Assembly: GCA_035456465.1 (NCBI GenBank)
Contig: DATIDD010000043.1
Coordinates: 1 to 64,000, forward strand
Direction of reading: 5' to 3'
Origin: DATHTC01 sp035456465
GTDB lineage: Bacteria > Actinomycetota > Thermoleophilia > Gaiellales > Gaiellaceae
DNA: 64,000 nucleotides
Part shown: positions 18,501 to 26,180 of the stretch, piece by piece
How positions within the stretch are numbered: position 1 is the stretch's first letter
Layout of the letters: the number at the start of each line of letters is the position of its first letter
The notes under the pieces: model-generated
Databases searched by the model: none
Seen by the model: the letters and a program-made list of their open reading frames with translations, nothing else
What the model was told of the DNA's origin: nothing
Position numbers and translations under genes: made by a program

Positions 18501-18706
18501 AACCTGCGACCCGGGCCGGCGCCGACGCCGCGCAGCGCCTGCTCCTGCTGCGCCGCGGTGACGCCCGAGCGGAAGCCGACGATCAGCTCGCCCTGCTCGT
18601 CGCCGGGCGCGCCGCCCGCCGGCGCCGCACCGGGCGCGAGCAGCAGCGCGGCGACCGCCGTGACGGCGGGACCTCGAAGCAGTCGGACGAGACGACGGCG
18701 TGGCAT
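15536..18706 (-). CDS. Secreted S8 subtilisin-like serine protease with five C-terminal repeats
   Basis: A 1056-residue exported protease. A signal peptide (about 1-33) is followed by an I9-type inhibitor propeptide (ELIVGFRSGV, about 38-105). The catalytic domain runs from about 115 to 430 with D162 (VVDTGVD), H217 (HGHGTHVAG), oxyanion N309 (AAAGNS) and S377 (GTSMATPH); all are intact. A linker domain leads to five tandem modules of about 107 residues (about 535-1056), each with PGQNA, LLAPDG, LPATG-Y and TLYDVPPD-like motifs, resembling pre-peptidase C-terminal (PPC) domains. It likely degrades extracellular protein. It is divergent from mmsA, with 113 bases between starts. Confidence 0.93.
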   Translation of the reverse strand: MPRRRLVRLLRGPAVTAVAALLLAPGAAPAGGAPGDEQGELIVGFRSGVTAAQQEQALRGVGAGPGRRFVRIRARLVTVPRAGAALRALERSPHVRYVEPNRRVSIEDHGGEPNDPRFHELWGLRNFGQTAGWLPGTPDADVDAPEAWRVSTGAGVVVGVVDTGVDLAHPELAPNLWTNPGEVPGNHRDDDGNGYVDDVHGWDFADDDADPSDEHGHGTHVAGTIAAVADNGVGVAGVAPEARVMALRMLGADGSGTVADAVEALLYAVDNGAAVTNNSWGDTEDSQAVRDAVAAADVAGVLVVAAAGNSASDNDETPHYPSGIDAPNVVSVAATDNRDALAWFSNVGVRTVDLGAPGASILSTWPGGGYQTLDGTSMATPHVSGAAALAKAAFPGASAVGLKALLLRSVDPLTSLAGDTAAGGRLNADHAVRCASAPQLWLDEPGASFDLAVGQTVPLRVLAARCGDPSGVTVSATANGVDVPLTARGDGLYTGTVVAAGTGALVVTVTASAGGATDSRTVTGLVDATFDAVLGGPPVTVTTTAAGQNAKVRFAGAAGRVLAIRASSVTMSSAKLTLVAPDGTTLVRDAYVFASGTFLEPGPLPASGDYVLTVDPQGTATGSMTLTLYDVPPDVTATAQVGGPAVTVAPSVPGQNARVRFTGTAGRSLSVKLTAGTLVAAYVSLLAPDGSRLVAPVYVGARGGFVEPLALPATGTYTVLVDPTSTYTGSLGVTLYDVPPDATATAVPGGAAATVAATVPGQNARVFFDGTAGTNVSAKLTGVTMTSARVSLLAPDGSTLVAPTYLGTSGGFVEPKLLPATGRYTVLVDPLAETTGSATLTLYLVPPDAAASATVGGPPVRVTTTAPGQNASVTVSGTAGTLFALRVTDVTLTSATVRLLAPDGTTVVPTTYVLAGGTFVEPRPLPATGDYRLLVDPLSANVGSLTLAFLAVPPDATAAALVGGPSVGLAVTVPGQNARVTFAAGAGQAVTVALTGVTVPTTMASVRAPDGTTVVQPLYVFTSGKTFAFTAAQAGTYTVVLDPLTSYTGAYTVALR
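15539..17104 (-). repeat. Five tandem ~320-bp repeats encoding PPC-like modules
   Basis: Within the protease gene five in-frame repeats of about 107 codons follow one another. The anchor motif GQNA begins at residues 547, 654, 760, 867 and 974, a spacing of 106-107. Each unit then shows LLAPDG (or its variant), FVEP and LPATG-Y. Divergence between units is substantial at residue level, so this is an old protein-domain amplification and not a recent DNA duplication. Confidence 0.85.
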
Positions 18707-18819
18707 GCGGCTCCTTGCGGCCTCCAGGGTCTCGTCGCAGCGTAGGGCGGTCCCCGCCGCGGCGAAATCGCTGCTTCGAGGGAGGCGCTACGCTGCCCTG
18801 ACCGACAGGGAGGCGCGCA

Positions 18820-20352
18820 ATGACCGAAGTCGCAGAGGCCCCGACCGGGAGGGCCGAGGGCGAGATCGCCCGCATCAGCCACTGGATCGGAGGCCGGATC
18901 GTCCCCGGCGAGTCCGGCCGCAGCGGCCCCGTCTACAACCCCGCGACCGGCGTCCAGACCGGCGCCGTCGCCTTCGCCTCGGTCGAGGAGATCGACCGCG
19001 CGGTCGCGGCCGCGAAGGAGGCGTTCCCGGAGTGGCGCGCGCTCTCGCTCTCGCGCCGCACCGAGACGATGTTCCGGATCCGCGAGCTCGTCCACGACCG
19101 GCGCGAGGAGCTGGCGAGGATCCTCACCGCCGAGCACGGCAAGGTGCTCTCCGACGCGATCGGCGAGGTGCAGCGCGGGCTCGAGGTGATCGAGTACTGC
19201 TGCGGCATCCCGGAGCTGCTGAAGGGCGGCTTCTCCGAGCAGGCCTCGACCGGCATCGACGTCTACTCGATCCGGCAGCCGCTCGGCGTCGTCGTCGGCA
19301 TCACCCCGTTCAACTTCCCGGCGATGGTGCCCATGTGGATGTGGGCGCCGGCGCTCGCGTGCGGCAACACGTTCGTGCTCAAGCCGTCCGAGAAGGACCC
19401 GTCCGCTTCGCTGCTCACCGCGGAGCTGCTGAAGGAGGCGGGCGTGCCGGACGGCGTCTTCAACGTGATCCACGGGGACAAGGTCGCGGTCGACCGGCTG
19501 CTCGAGCACCCCGACGTCGCCGCCGCCTCGTTCGTCGGCTCGACGCCGATCGCGAAGTACGTCTACGAGACCGGGACGCGGCACGGCAAGCGCGTGCAGG
19601 CGCTCGGCGGGGCCAAGAACCACATGATCGTGCTACCGGACGCCGACATCGACATGGCGGCCGACGCGGCCGTGTCCGCCGCGTACGGCTCGGCCGGCGA
19701 GCGCTGCATGGCGATCTCGCAGGTCGTCGCCGTCGGCGACGTGGCCGAGCCGCTGATCGAGGCGATCAAGCAGCGGATCCCGAAGGTGAAGGTCGGCAAC
19801 GGGATGGACCCCGATTCCGAGATGGGCCCGCTCGTCACGCGCGAGCACCGCGCGAAGGTCGTCTCCTACATCGCCGGCACGACGGACGAGGGCGGCACGG
19901 TCGTCGTCGACGGGCGCGAGACGGCCCCCGAGGGCGACGGCTTCTACCTCGGCGTCTCGCTGCTCGACAACCTCACCCCGGGGATGCGGGCCTACGACGA
20001 CGAGATCTTCGGGCCGGTGCTCGGCGTCACGCGCGTCGGGACGTACGCAGAGGCCGTCCGGCTGATCAACGAGAACCCGTACGGCAACGGGACGGCGATC
20101 TTCACGCGCGACGGCGGCGTCGCGCGCCAGTTCCAGTTCGACGTCCAGGCGGGGATGGTCGGGATCAACGTGCCGATCCCGGTTCCCGTCGCGTACTACT
20201 CGTTCGGCGGCTGGAAGGCGTCGCTCTTCGGCGACACGCACATCTACGGGCCGGAGGGGATCAACTTCTACACCCGCGGCAAGGTCGTCACCTCGCGCTG
20301 GCCCGATCCGGCCACGTCGAAGGTCGACCTCGGCTTCCCGCAGACCCGCTGA
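18820..20352 (+). CDS. mmsA: CoA-acylating methylmalonate-semialdehyde dehydrogenase
   Basis: A 510-residue aldehyde dehydrogenase of the MmsA group. It has the opening ISHWIGGRIVPGESGRSGPVYNPATG, the NAD-binding GITPFNFPAMVPMWM and the nucleophile C296 in GSAGERCMAIS. At the place of the general-base glutamate of ordinary aldehyde dehydrogenases it has GGAKNHMIV (N267), the hallmark of CoA-dependent members. Such enzymes convert malonate semialdehyde or methylmalonate semialdehyde plus CoA to acetyl- or propionyl-CoA. This is the last step of valine, beta-alanine and pyrimidine catabolism. It starts at ATG 18820 after GGGAGG. A hairpin follows the stop. Confidence 0.93.
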   Translation: MTEVAEAPTGRAEGEIARISHWIGGRIVPGESGRSGPVYNPATGVQTGAVAFASVEEIDRAVAAAKEAFPEWRALSLSRRTETMFRIRELVHDRREELARILTAEHGKVLSDAIGEVQRGLEVIEYCCGIPELLKGGFSEQASTGIDVYSIRQPLGVVVGITPFNFPAMVPMWMWAPALACGNTFVLKPSEKDPSASLLTAELLKEAGVPDGVFNVIHGDKVAVDRLLEHPDVAAASFVGSTPIAKYVYETGTRHGKRVQALGGAKNHMIVLPDADIDMAADAAVSAAYGSAGERCMAISQVVAVGDVAEPLIEAIKQRIPKVKVGNGMDPDSEMGPLVTREHRAKVVSYIAGTTDEGGTVVVDGRETAPEGDGFYLGVSLLDNLTPGMRAYDDEIFGPVLGVTRVGTYAEAVRLINENPYGNGTAIFTRDGGVARQFQFDVQAGMVGINVPIPVPVAYYSFGGWKASLFGDTHIYGPEGINFYTRGKVVTSRWPDPATSKVDLGFPQTR

Positions 20353-20363
20353 CGCTCGACCGA

Positions 20364-20392
20364 GCCGGCGCCGGGCTTGAACCGGCGCCGGC
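20364..20392 (+). terminator. Perfect 11-bp hairpin after mmsA
   Basis: GCCGGCGCCGG (20364-20374) and CCGGCGCCGGC (20382-20392) form a perfect stem with a seven-base loop, starting 12 bases after the mmsA stop. No T-tract follows. The rest of the 176-base gap before the next gene shows no other feature I can support. Confidence 0.6.
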
Positions 20393-20528
20393 CGCGGCGC
20401 CGCACGACGGCGCCGCCGGGCTCGGCCTGCACCAAACCCGGTAGCGCGTGCGCCCAACATGGGCAATCGCGCCGATGCTCCGTGGCGTGCCCGCTCCTAC
20501 CGTCGAGCGAATCGACGAGAGGAGGCGC

Positions 20529-20822
20529 ATGCAGACCTACGTGATCCTCCGCCGCGGCGGCTGGCCGACCGGCGGCGACCTCGAGACGGCCGCGTCGCGC
20601 TCGACGGCCGAGGGCGAGCTGATGGCCGACGACGTCCGCTGGATCCGCAGCTACGTGCTCGCGGAGCCGGACGGGACGGTCGGGACCGTGTGCATCTACC
20701 AGGCCTCGAGCCCCGAGGCGATCCGCGAGCACGCCGGGAGGGCAGGGCTGCCGGTGGACGAGATCGTCGCCGTCGGCGACACCGTGGTCATCCGGGCCGA
20801 CCCCGATCGGATCGCGGCATGA
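20529..20822 (+). CDS. DUF4242 (SCO4226-like) small protein
   Basis: A 97-residue protein of the DUF4242 family, to which the Streptomyces nickel-binding protein SCO4226 belongs. It begins MQTYVILRRGGWPTG and has WIRSYVLAEPDGTVGTVCIYQASSPEAIREHAGRAGLP, the ferredoxin-like alpha/beta pattern of that family. The usual metal-ligand histidine near the end is present only in EHAGRAG, so metal binding is uncertain. It starts at ATG 20529 preceded by GAGAGGAGG. Its stop overlaps the ATG of the next gene (ATGA), so the secreted protein downstream is translationally coupled. Confidence 0.75.
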   Translation: MQTYVILRRGGWPTGGDLETAASRSTAEGELMADDVRWIRSYVLAEPDGTVGTVCIYQASSPEAIREHAGRAGLPVDEIVAVGDTVVIRADPDRIAA

Positions 20823-21328
20823 GCGCGCGTCGCCTGCTCGTGCTGCTCGTCCTGCCGGCGCTGGCGATCGCGGGCGGCGCGGTGGCGGCCGGCGGGGGCG
20901 TCTCCGAGGCCGCCCCGGCGACGGCGCGGTTCCACGACGTCGACAAGGCCGTCGCGGCAGGCTGGTCGTTCCGGCTGCCCGACGTCACGGGCGCGACGTG
21001 CATCGCGCAGCCGGGCGAGGGCGGCATGGGCGTCCACATGGTGAACACGTCGCTCCTCGACGGCACGATCGACGCCGCCGCCCCGGAGGCGCTCGTGTAC
21101 GAGGAGCGCTCCGACGGCCGCCTGAAGCTGGCCGCCGTCGAGTATGTCGTGTTCCAGGCCGACTGGCACGGCCCGCAGCCGCCGTCGCTCTTCGGGCGGA
21201 CGTTCGACTTCGTGCCGAGCCCGAACCGGTACGGGCTGCCGGCGTTCTACGCGCTCCACGCGTGGATCTGGAAGCCGAACCCGAGCGGGCTGCTGTTCGC
21301 CTGGAACCCGGACGTCACCTGTCCCTGA
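20819..21328 (+). CDS. Secreted protein of unknown function
   Basis: A 169-residue protein with a signal peptide (MSARRLLVLLVLPALAIAGGAVAAGG). The mature part begins FHDVDKAVAAGWSFRLPDVTGATCIAQPGEGGMGVHMVN and continues with PEALVYEERSDGRLKLAAVEYVVF. It ends with GLPAFYALHAWIWKPNPSGLLFAWNPDVTC. This layout, with two cysteines near the two ends of the mature domain, recurs in secreted bacterial proteins of unknown function. A disulfide between them is plausible. The start codon overlaps the upstream DUF4242 gene stop, suggesting joint expression. I do not assign a function. Confidence 0.7.
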   Translation: MSARRLLVLLVLPALAIAGGAVAAGGGVSEAAPATARFHDVDKAVAAGWSFRLPDVTGATCIAQPGEGGMGVHMVNTSLLDGTIDAAAPEALVYEERSDGRLKLAAVEYVVFQADWHGPQPPSLFGRTFDFVPSPNRYGLPAFYALHAWIWKPNPSGLLFAWNPDVTCP

Positions 21329-21380
21329 CGAACGATTGCGTCGAGCCCCGGGTCGCGCACCCGGGGCCGACGCGGCCCGG

Positions 21381-22514
21381 CTAGCCCGTGATGCGGCGGC
21401 GGAGGAGCCACGTGCTCGCCGCGAGGAGCGCGGTCCCGTAGGCGACCAGCACGCCGAGCTCGACGCCGAGGTCGGCGAGTCCGCCGCCGTGGCGGAGGAG
21501 CTCGGCGAAGCCGTCGTTCGCCCACGCGTGCGGCGTCAGGTGCGCGATCCGCCGCATCCCCTCCGGGAACACCTCCAGCGGCACCATCGACCCGCCGAGG
21601 GCGGCGAGCACGAGCCCGAGGAGCAGCGCGAGCGGGCCTGCCTGCTGCTCGCTCGACGCCGCCGCGCCCAGGAGCATCGCCGCACCCGTCGACACGAGCG
21701 CGAGGGCGAGCACGATCGCGGCCGCGCCGAGCGGGTCGCCCCAGTCGACGCCGAACAGGAGCGCCGCGCCGCCCATGATCAGCCCGGCCTGCGCGAGCGC
21801 GACCGCGAAGCGGCCGAGCGCGGTCCCGAGCAGGATCGTCCGGCCGGACGTCGGCGTCGACAGCAGGCGCCGCGAGACCCCGAGCCGCCTCGTCTCGATC
21901 AGCCAGATCGCGCCGTTCAGGGAGGTCAGGAACACGAACAGCACGAGCTGGGTGGCCGCGCTCTCGTCGAAGCGGCCGACCGTCTCGGTGTACGGCCCCC
22001 CGTCGGGGTCGACGACGCGGACGGCGACGCGGGGAACCGTTCCCGCGACGGCCGCCACGTCCTCCGCGGCGTCGGCCGTGCCGAGCGCGGCGATCGCGCG
22101 CAGCCGCGTCGCCTGGCGTGCCGCGGCCGACTCGACCGACGCCCGGACGTCGAGCGCGTCGGGTCGCTGGAGGTAGCGCAGCGCGACCCGACCGCCTGCG
22201 CGCAGCGTCGCGTCGTACGCGCGCGGGACGACGAGGCCGGCGTCCGCGTCGGCCCGCTCGACCGCCTCCCGCACCGCTCCCTCGTCGGCGACGCGCCGGA
22301 CGTCCACGCCCGGCGTCGCGTCGAGCCCGGCCACGAGCTCGCGTCCGAGGGCGCCGCTGTCACCGGCGGCGACCGCGACGCGCACGCTCTGGCTCCCGAA
22401 GGCGGCGCCGAGGACGAGGATGATCAGCATCGGCAACGCGAACAGGAAGAAGAGGCTCGGACGCCAGCGGACGAGCCGGCGCAGGTCGGTCCCGGCGATC
22501 GCGAGCGCCTTCAC
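21381..22514 (-). CDS. ABC-2 type exporter permease (second subunit)
   Basis: A 377-residue membrane protein. It has an N-terminal helix (RPSLFFLFALPMLIILVLGAAFG), an extracytoplasmic domain of about 150 residues and five further helices starting at ATQLVLFVFLTSLNGAIWLIETRR. This is the ABC2_membrane_3 layout (YhgE/LinJ type). The motif GGSMVPLEVFPEGMRRIAHLTPHAW is typical of these drug, lipid or polyketide exporters. Its GTG start overlaps the stop of the upstream permease (GTGA). With its homologue and the ATPase at 23675-24616 it should form a heterodimeric exporter. Confidence 0.9.
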   Translation of the reverse strand: MKALAIAGTDLRRLVRWRPSLFFLFALPMLIILVLGAAFGSQSVRVAVAAGDSGALGRELVAGLDATPGVDVRRVADEGAVREAVERADADAGLVVPRAYDATLRAGGRVALRYLQRPDALDVRASVESAAARQATRLRAIAALGTADAAEDVAAVAGTVPRVAVRVVDPDGGPYTETVGRFDESAATQLVLFVFLTSLNGAIWLIETRRLGVSRRLLSTPTSGRTILLGTALGRFAVALAQAGLIMGGAALLFGVDWGDPLGAAAIVLALALVSTGAAMLLGAAASSEQQAGPLALLLGLVLAALGGSMVPLEVFPEGMRRIAHLTPHAWANDGFAELLRHGGGLADLGVELGVLVAYGTALLAASTWLLRRRITG

Positions 22515-23671
22515 GGCTCCAGCAGCCTCCCGACCCGGAGGAGCGCGAGCCCCGTCGTGACCGCGGCGAACGCGAGCATCGCGCCGACGGCGGCGAGCAC
22601 GTCGGACGCGCCCGCGCCCGCGGTCACGTCGCCGAGGCCCTCGAGGAACCACGCGTGCGGCGTGAGCAGGCTGATCCGCGCGAGCAGCCCGCCCGCCTGC
22701 TCGACCGGGAAGAAGGTGCCCCCGACGATCGCGAGCACCAGCGCGACGACCGACTGCGCCGCCGCGGCCTGCTCCTGCGTCCGCGCCCACGTCGTCGTCA
22801 GCGCCGTGGCCCCGGTGGCCGCCAGCACGCCTGCGACGACGAGCAGCCCGACCCCCAGCGGGTCGCCCCAGTCGGCGCCGAGCAGCAGGCTCGTCGCGAC
22901 GACGAGCACGGTCATGCTCACGAGTCCGACGACGAGGCTCGTCAGCACCTTCCCGGCGAGGATCGCGCGGCGCGGCACCGGCGCGGCGAACAGCCGCGCG
23001 AGCGTGCCGTCCCGCTTCTCGTCGAGCAGCGAGGTGATCCCGAGCTGCACCGTGAAGAAGAGGAAGAAGACGGCCATGCCGGCCGCGTAGTACGTCGTCG
23101 CGTCCAGCCCCTTCTCCTCGGCCGTGACGTCGGCGACCTCGATCGGGCGCGGCAGCGCGGACGCGCGCTCGGCCGCCTGCTGCGGCGAGCGCCCCGCGTG
23201 GACGGCCGCCGCCGCGGCGAGGCGTGCCGCGTCGAGCTCGGCCGCGTACGAGGCGGCGAGCGAGCGCGCGACGAGCGTGCCGATCGGCGCGTCGACGTCG
23301 CCGACGACCTCGAGGCGTGCGGGGGCGGCCGAGCGCGCGGCGGCCGAGAACCCGGCGGGGATCACGAGGGCCGCCGAGACGTCCCCGTCGTCGACGAGAC
23401 GCCGCGCCTCGCTGCGCGTGCCGACGGTGCGCAGCTCCGCGACTCCCTGCGACTCCACGTCGCGCAGCGCCTCGAGCAGGGGCGCCGACGCGGGCCCGCG
23501 GTCGAGGTCGACGACGGCGTAGCGGAACGTCACGCCGCCGTCCGACTCGGGGATGACGAGCGCGAAGACCGCCGCGAGCGCGAGCGGGACGACGACCGCG
23601 ACGAGGATCGCCGAGCGGTCCCGGAGGCGCTGGCGCAGGTCCTTCGCCGTGACGAGGAGCGCCGCGCGCAC
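22511..23671 (-). CDS. ABC-2 type exporter permease (first subunit)
   Basis: A 386-residue membrane protein beginning at GTG 23671. The first helix is ILVAVVVPLALAAVFALVIP, followed by an extracytoplasmic domain with the paired-residue pattern seen in its neighbour. The membrane half includes YYAAGMAVFFLFFTVQLGITSLLDEKRDGTLARLFAAPV and GGTFFPVEQAGGLLARISLLTPHAWFLEG. Its overall architecture is the same as the gene at 21381-22514, indicating an old duplication. Only three bases separate it from the stop of the ATPase gene upstream. The exported compound is unknown. Confidence 0.9.
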   Translation of the reverse strand: MRAALLVTAKDLRQRLRDRSAILVAVVVPLALAAVFALVIPESDGGVTFRYAVVDLDRGPASAPLLEALRDVESQGVAELRTVGTRSEARRLVDDGDVSAALVIPAGFSAAARSAAPARLEVVGDVDAPIGTLVARSLAASYAAELDAARLAAAAAVHAGRSPQQAAERASALPRPIEVADVTAEEKGLDATTYYAAGMAVFFLFFTVQLGITSLLDEKRDGTLARLFAAPVPRRAILAGKVLTSLVVGLVSMTVLVVATSLLLGADWGDPLGVGLLVVAGVLAATGATALTTTWARTQEQAAAAQSVVALVLAIVGGTFFPVEQAGGLLARISLLTPHAWFLEGLGDVTAGAGASDVLAAVGAMLAFAAVTTGLALLRVGRLLEP

Positions 23672-23674
23672 GGG

Positions 23675-24616
23675 TCAGTCCCGCAGCGCCTTCCCCGTCA
23701 GATGCAGGAAGACCGACTCGAGGTCCGGCTCGCGCACCTCCACGTCGCGGACGGCGACGCCCGCGCGCCCGACGCGCGCGAGCAGCTCGGGGAGGATGCT
23801 GCGGGCGCTCTCGACCACGAGCTCGAGCGCGCCGTCGCGCGCGCTCGCCTCGACCACGCCGGCCAGCCCGCGGGCGGCGGCGGCCGCGGCGGCGAGGTCG
23901 CCGGTGCCGCCGAGCCGCACCGTGTCGCGCCCGCCCACGAGCTCGACGAGCTCCCGTCGCGTCCCCTCCGCGCGGATCCGGCCGAGGTCGATGATCCCGA
24001 CCCGGTCGCACAGGCGCTCCGCCTCCTCCATGTAGTGGGTCGTGTAGAGCACGGCCATGCCCTCGCGGCCGAGCTCCTCGACGCTCTCGAGGATCGCGTT
24101 CCGGCTCTGCGGGTCGACGCCGACGGTGGGCTCGTCGAGGACGAGGAGACGAGGCCGGTGGAGGAGCCCGATCCCGATGTTCAGGCGGCGCCGCATCCCG
24201 CCGGAGTACTCGCGGGCCTTGTCGTCGGCGCGCTCGCGCAGCCCCACGACGTCGAGCACCTCGTCGGTGCGGGTTCGGACGGCGGTGCGGTCGAGCCCGT
24301 AGAGGCGGGCGAAGAAGCGGAGGTTCTCCCGGGCGGTCAGGTCGGGGTAGAGGGCGACGTCCTGCGGCACGTAGCCGATCGCGGCCTTCGCGTCGACGCT
24401 CGTCGTCCCGACCGCTCGCCCCGCGACGACGACCTCGCCCGCGTCCCGCTCGAGCAGGCCGCAGACCATCGAGATCGTCGTCGTCTTTCCGGCGCCGTTC
24501 GGCCCGAGCAGCCCGTACGTCTCGCCCGCGGCGATCTCGAAGCCGACGCCGTCGACGGCGACGAGGTCGTCGAAGCGCTTGCGGAGGTCGCGGCAGACGA
24601 GCACCGGCTCGGCCAT
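23675..24616 (-). CDS. ABC-2 exporter ATPase
   Basis: A 313-residue ATPase of the DrrA/daunorubicin-exporter group. Walker A is GPNGAGKT (38-45), the Q-loop GYVPQDVALYPDLT (81-94), the signature YSGGMRRRL (137-145) and Walker B LLVLDEP (157-163). The C-terminal 80 residues form the extra domain of DrrA-like ATPases (ending DLESVFLHLTGKALRD). It is the first gene of a three-gene minus-strand operon with two permeases. It lies 41 bases downstream of the hydantoinase gene on the same strand, so read-through from that gene is possible although a functional link is not evident. Confidence 0.92.
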   Translation of the reverse strand: MAEPVLVCRDLRKRFDDLVAVDGVGFEIAAGETYGLLGPNGAGKTTTISMVCGLLERDAGEVVVAGRAVGTTSVDAKAAIGYVPQDVALYPDLTARENLRFFARLYGLDRTAVRTRTDEVLDVVGLRERADDKAREYSGGMRRRLNIGIGLLHRPRLLVLDEPTVGVDPQSRNAILESVEELGREGMAVLYTTHYMEEAERLCDRVGIIDLGRIRAEGTRRELVELVGGRDTVRLGGTGDLAAAAAAARGLAGVVEASARDGALELVVESARSILPELLARVGRAGVAVRDVEVREPDLESVFLHLTGKALRD

Positions 24617-24657
24617 CGCTCCGATCCTCGCCCCGGCCCGGGGCGGGCGCAAGCGCG

Positions 24658-26067
24658 CTACGCGACCGCCGTCGCCGCCCGCAGCTCCTGCCCGAACTTC
24701 GCCCGCTTGACGAACTGGCCGCTGCCCGGCCTCGCGGTCAGCTCGCCGTTCTCGACGACGATCTCGCCGCGCCGGAGCACCACCTCGGGCGAGCCGGTCA
24801 CCTCGGTGCCCTCGTAGAGGTTGTAGTCCGAGCGGGAGTGCTGGTCGGCGGCGGTGATCGTGATCCGCTTCTCGGGGTCGAAGACGACGAGGTCGGCGTC
24901 CGAGCCCACGGCGATCGTGCCCTTGCGCGGGTACAGCCCGAACAGCTTCGCCGGGTTCGTCGCGAGCAGCTCGACCATCCGGTGCAGCGTCAGCCGGCCG
25001 GACCGTACGCCGAACTCGTGGATCATGTGCAGCCGGTTCTCGAGGCCGGGGCCGCCGCTCGGGATCTTCGAGAAGTCGTCGCGGCCCATGTGCTTCTGCT
25101 CCTGCCACGTGAACGCGCAGTGGTCGGTCGAGATCGCCGACAGCGCGTCGGAGCGGACCGCGTTCCACAGGACGTCCCAGTTCGACTTGTCGCGCACCGG
25201 CGGCGAGTAGACGTACTTCGCGCCCTCGAAGTCGGGCTTCGCGATGTCGTCGAGCGAGTTGAAGAAGTACTGGGTGCAGGTCTCGCCCCACACGTTCCAG
25301 CCCTGCTCGCGCGCGGCGGCGATCGGCGCGACCGCCTCGCGGCAGGTGACGTGGACGACGTACAGCGGCGCGCGCGCGAGGTGCGCGAGCTGGATCGCCC
25401 GGTTCGTCGCCTCGCCCTCCACCTCGGGCGGGCGCGTGAGCGCGTGGTAGATCGGGTCGGTGTTCCCGGCCGCCAGCGCCTCCTGCACGAGGACGTCGAT
25501 GACGTCCCCGTTCTCGGCGTGCACCATCACGAGCGCCCCGGACCCCGCCGCGACCTCCATCGCGCGGAAGAGCGTCTCGTCGCTGACCATCAGCGCGCCC
25601 TTGTAGGCCATGAAGAGCTTGTACGAGGTGACGCCCTGCTCGGGCAGCGAGGCGAGCTCCTCGAGCGTCCCGCCCTCGTCCAGGTCGGTGACGGCGATGT
25701 GGAAGCCGTAGTCGATGATCGCGTTGCCGTTGGCCTTCGCGTGCCACTGCTCGAGCGCCTCGCCGAAGCTCGTCCCGTGCGGCTGGATGCAGAAGTCGAC
25801 GTGGCAGGTGGTGCCGCCGAACGCGGCGGCGGTGTGCCCCGACTCGAAGTCGTCTGCGGTGATCGTGCCGCCGAACGGCATGTCGAGGTGCGTGTGCGGG
25901 TCGACGCAGCCCGGCAGCACGTAGCGGCCCGACGCGTCGATCACGCGGTCGGCGTCGACGTCGAGCGACTCGCCGATGAGCGAGATGCGCTCGCCCTCGA
26001 CGAGGACGTCGCCGAGGTAGTCGTCCGCCGCGGTGATCACGCGGCCGCCCTTGATCAGAACCGACAT
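24658..26067 (-). CDS. D-hydantoinase / dihydropyrimidinase
   Basis: A 469-residue cyclic amidohydrolase. The binuclear metal centre is complete: H58 and H60 (DPHTHLDM), the carboxylated lysine K150 (TSYKLFMAYKG), H183 (MVHAEN), H239 (VVHVTC) and D315 (STDHCAF). Y155 corresponds to the substrate-carbonyl tyrosine of this family. The enzyme opens dihydrouracil/dihydrothymine or 5-substituted hydantoins to N-carbamoyl amino acids. The importer just upstream and the carbamoyl-amino-acid amidohydrolase at 30803 support a pyrimidine or hydantoin salvage route. It starts at ATG 26067, with GGAAAGGGG upstream lying next to a 12-bp palindrome. Confidence 0.95.
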   Translation of the reverse strand: MSVLIKGGRVITAADDYLGDVLVEGERISLIGESLDVDADRVIDASGRYVLPGCVDPHTHLDMPFGGTITADDFESGHTAAAFGGTTCHVDFCIQPHGTSFGEALEQWHAKANGNAIIDYGFHIAVTDLDEGGTLEELASLPEQGVTSYKLFMAYKGALMVSDETLFRAMEVAAGSGALVMVHAENGDVIDVLVQEALAAGNTDPIYHALTRPPEVEGEATNRAIQLAHLARAPLYVVHVTCREAVAPIAAAREQGWNVWGETCTQYFFNSLDDIAKPDFEGAKYVYSPPVRDKSNWDVLWNAVRSDALSAISTDHCAFTWQEQKHMGRDDFSKIPSGGPGLENRLHMIHEFGVRSGRLTLHRMVELLATNPAKLFGLYPRKGTIAVGSDADLVVFDPEKRITITAADQHSRSDYNLYEGTEVTGSPEVVLRRGEIVVENGELTARPGSGQFVKRAKFGQELRAATAVA

Positions 26068-26079
26068 CGCGCGTTGCCC

Positions 26080-26091
26080 CTTTCCGGAAAG
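26080..26091. promoter_or_regulatory. Perfect 12-bp palindrome over the hydantoinase ribosome-binding region
   Basis: CTTTCCGGAAAG is a perfect palindrome whose near edge is 12 bases upstream of the hydantoinase ATG (minus strand). It overlaps the GGAAAGGGG that should serve as Shine-Dalgarno. It could be an operator or a chance palindrome; it is more AT-rich than its surroundings. Confidence 0.4.
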
Positions 26092-26094
26092 ACT

Positions 26095-26129
26095 CGTGGC
26101 CGCCCGGAGTATCGCTCCGGGCGGCCACG
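26095..26129 (-). terminator. 15-bp perfect hairpin between binding-protein and hydantoinase genes
   Basis: A perfect 15-bp inverted repeat (26095-26109 with 26115-26129) with a five-base loop lies 51 bases after the stop of the NMT1/THI5-like binding protein and 27 bases before the hydantoinase start. On the minus strand it is followed by AGTCTTT. It should terminate or stabilise the importer transcript and limit read-through into the hydantoinase. Confidence 0.7.
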
Positions 26130-26180
26130 CGCCGCCACTCGCGCGTGCCCGGCACGCGCGCAGCTACCGCTCCCGACGGT

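Noticed and set aside
15366..18875. Very long open frames (over 1000 codons) on both strands across the protease gene
   Set aside because: The alternatives are arginine-, proline- and glycine-rich with no recognisable domain; they arise because stop codons are rare in GC-rich DNA. The 1056-residue subtilase frame has intact catalytic motifs.
20361..20395. tRNA-like T-arm (GGCTTGAACCGG)
   Set aside because: No acceptor, anticodon or D arm can be formed around it; the sequence is simply the loop of a perfect 11-bp hairpin.
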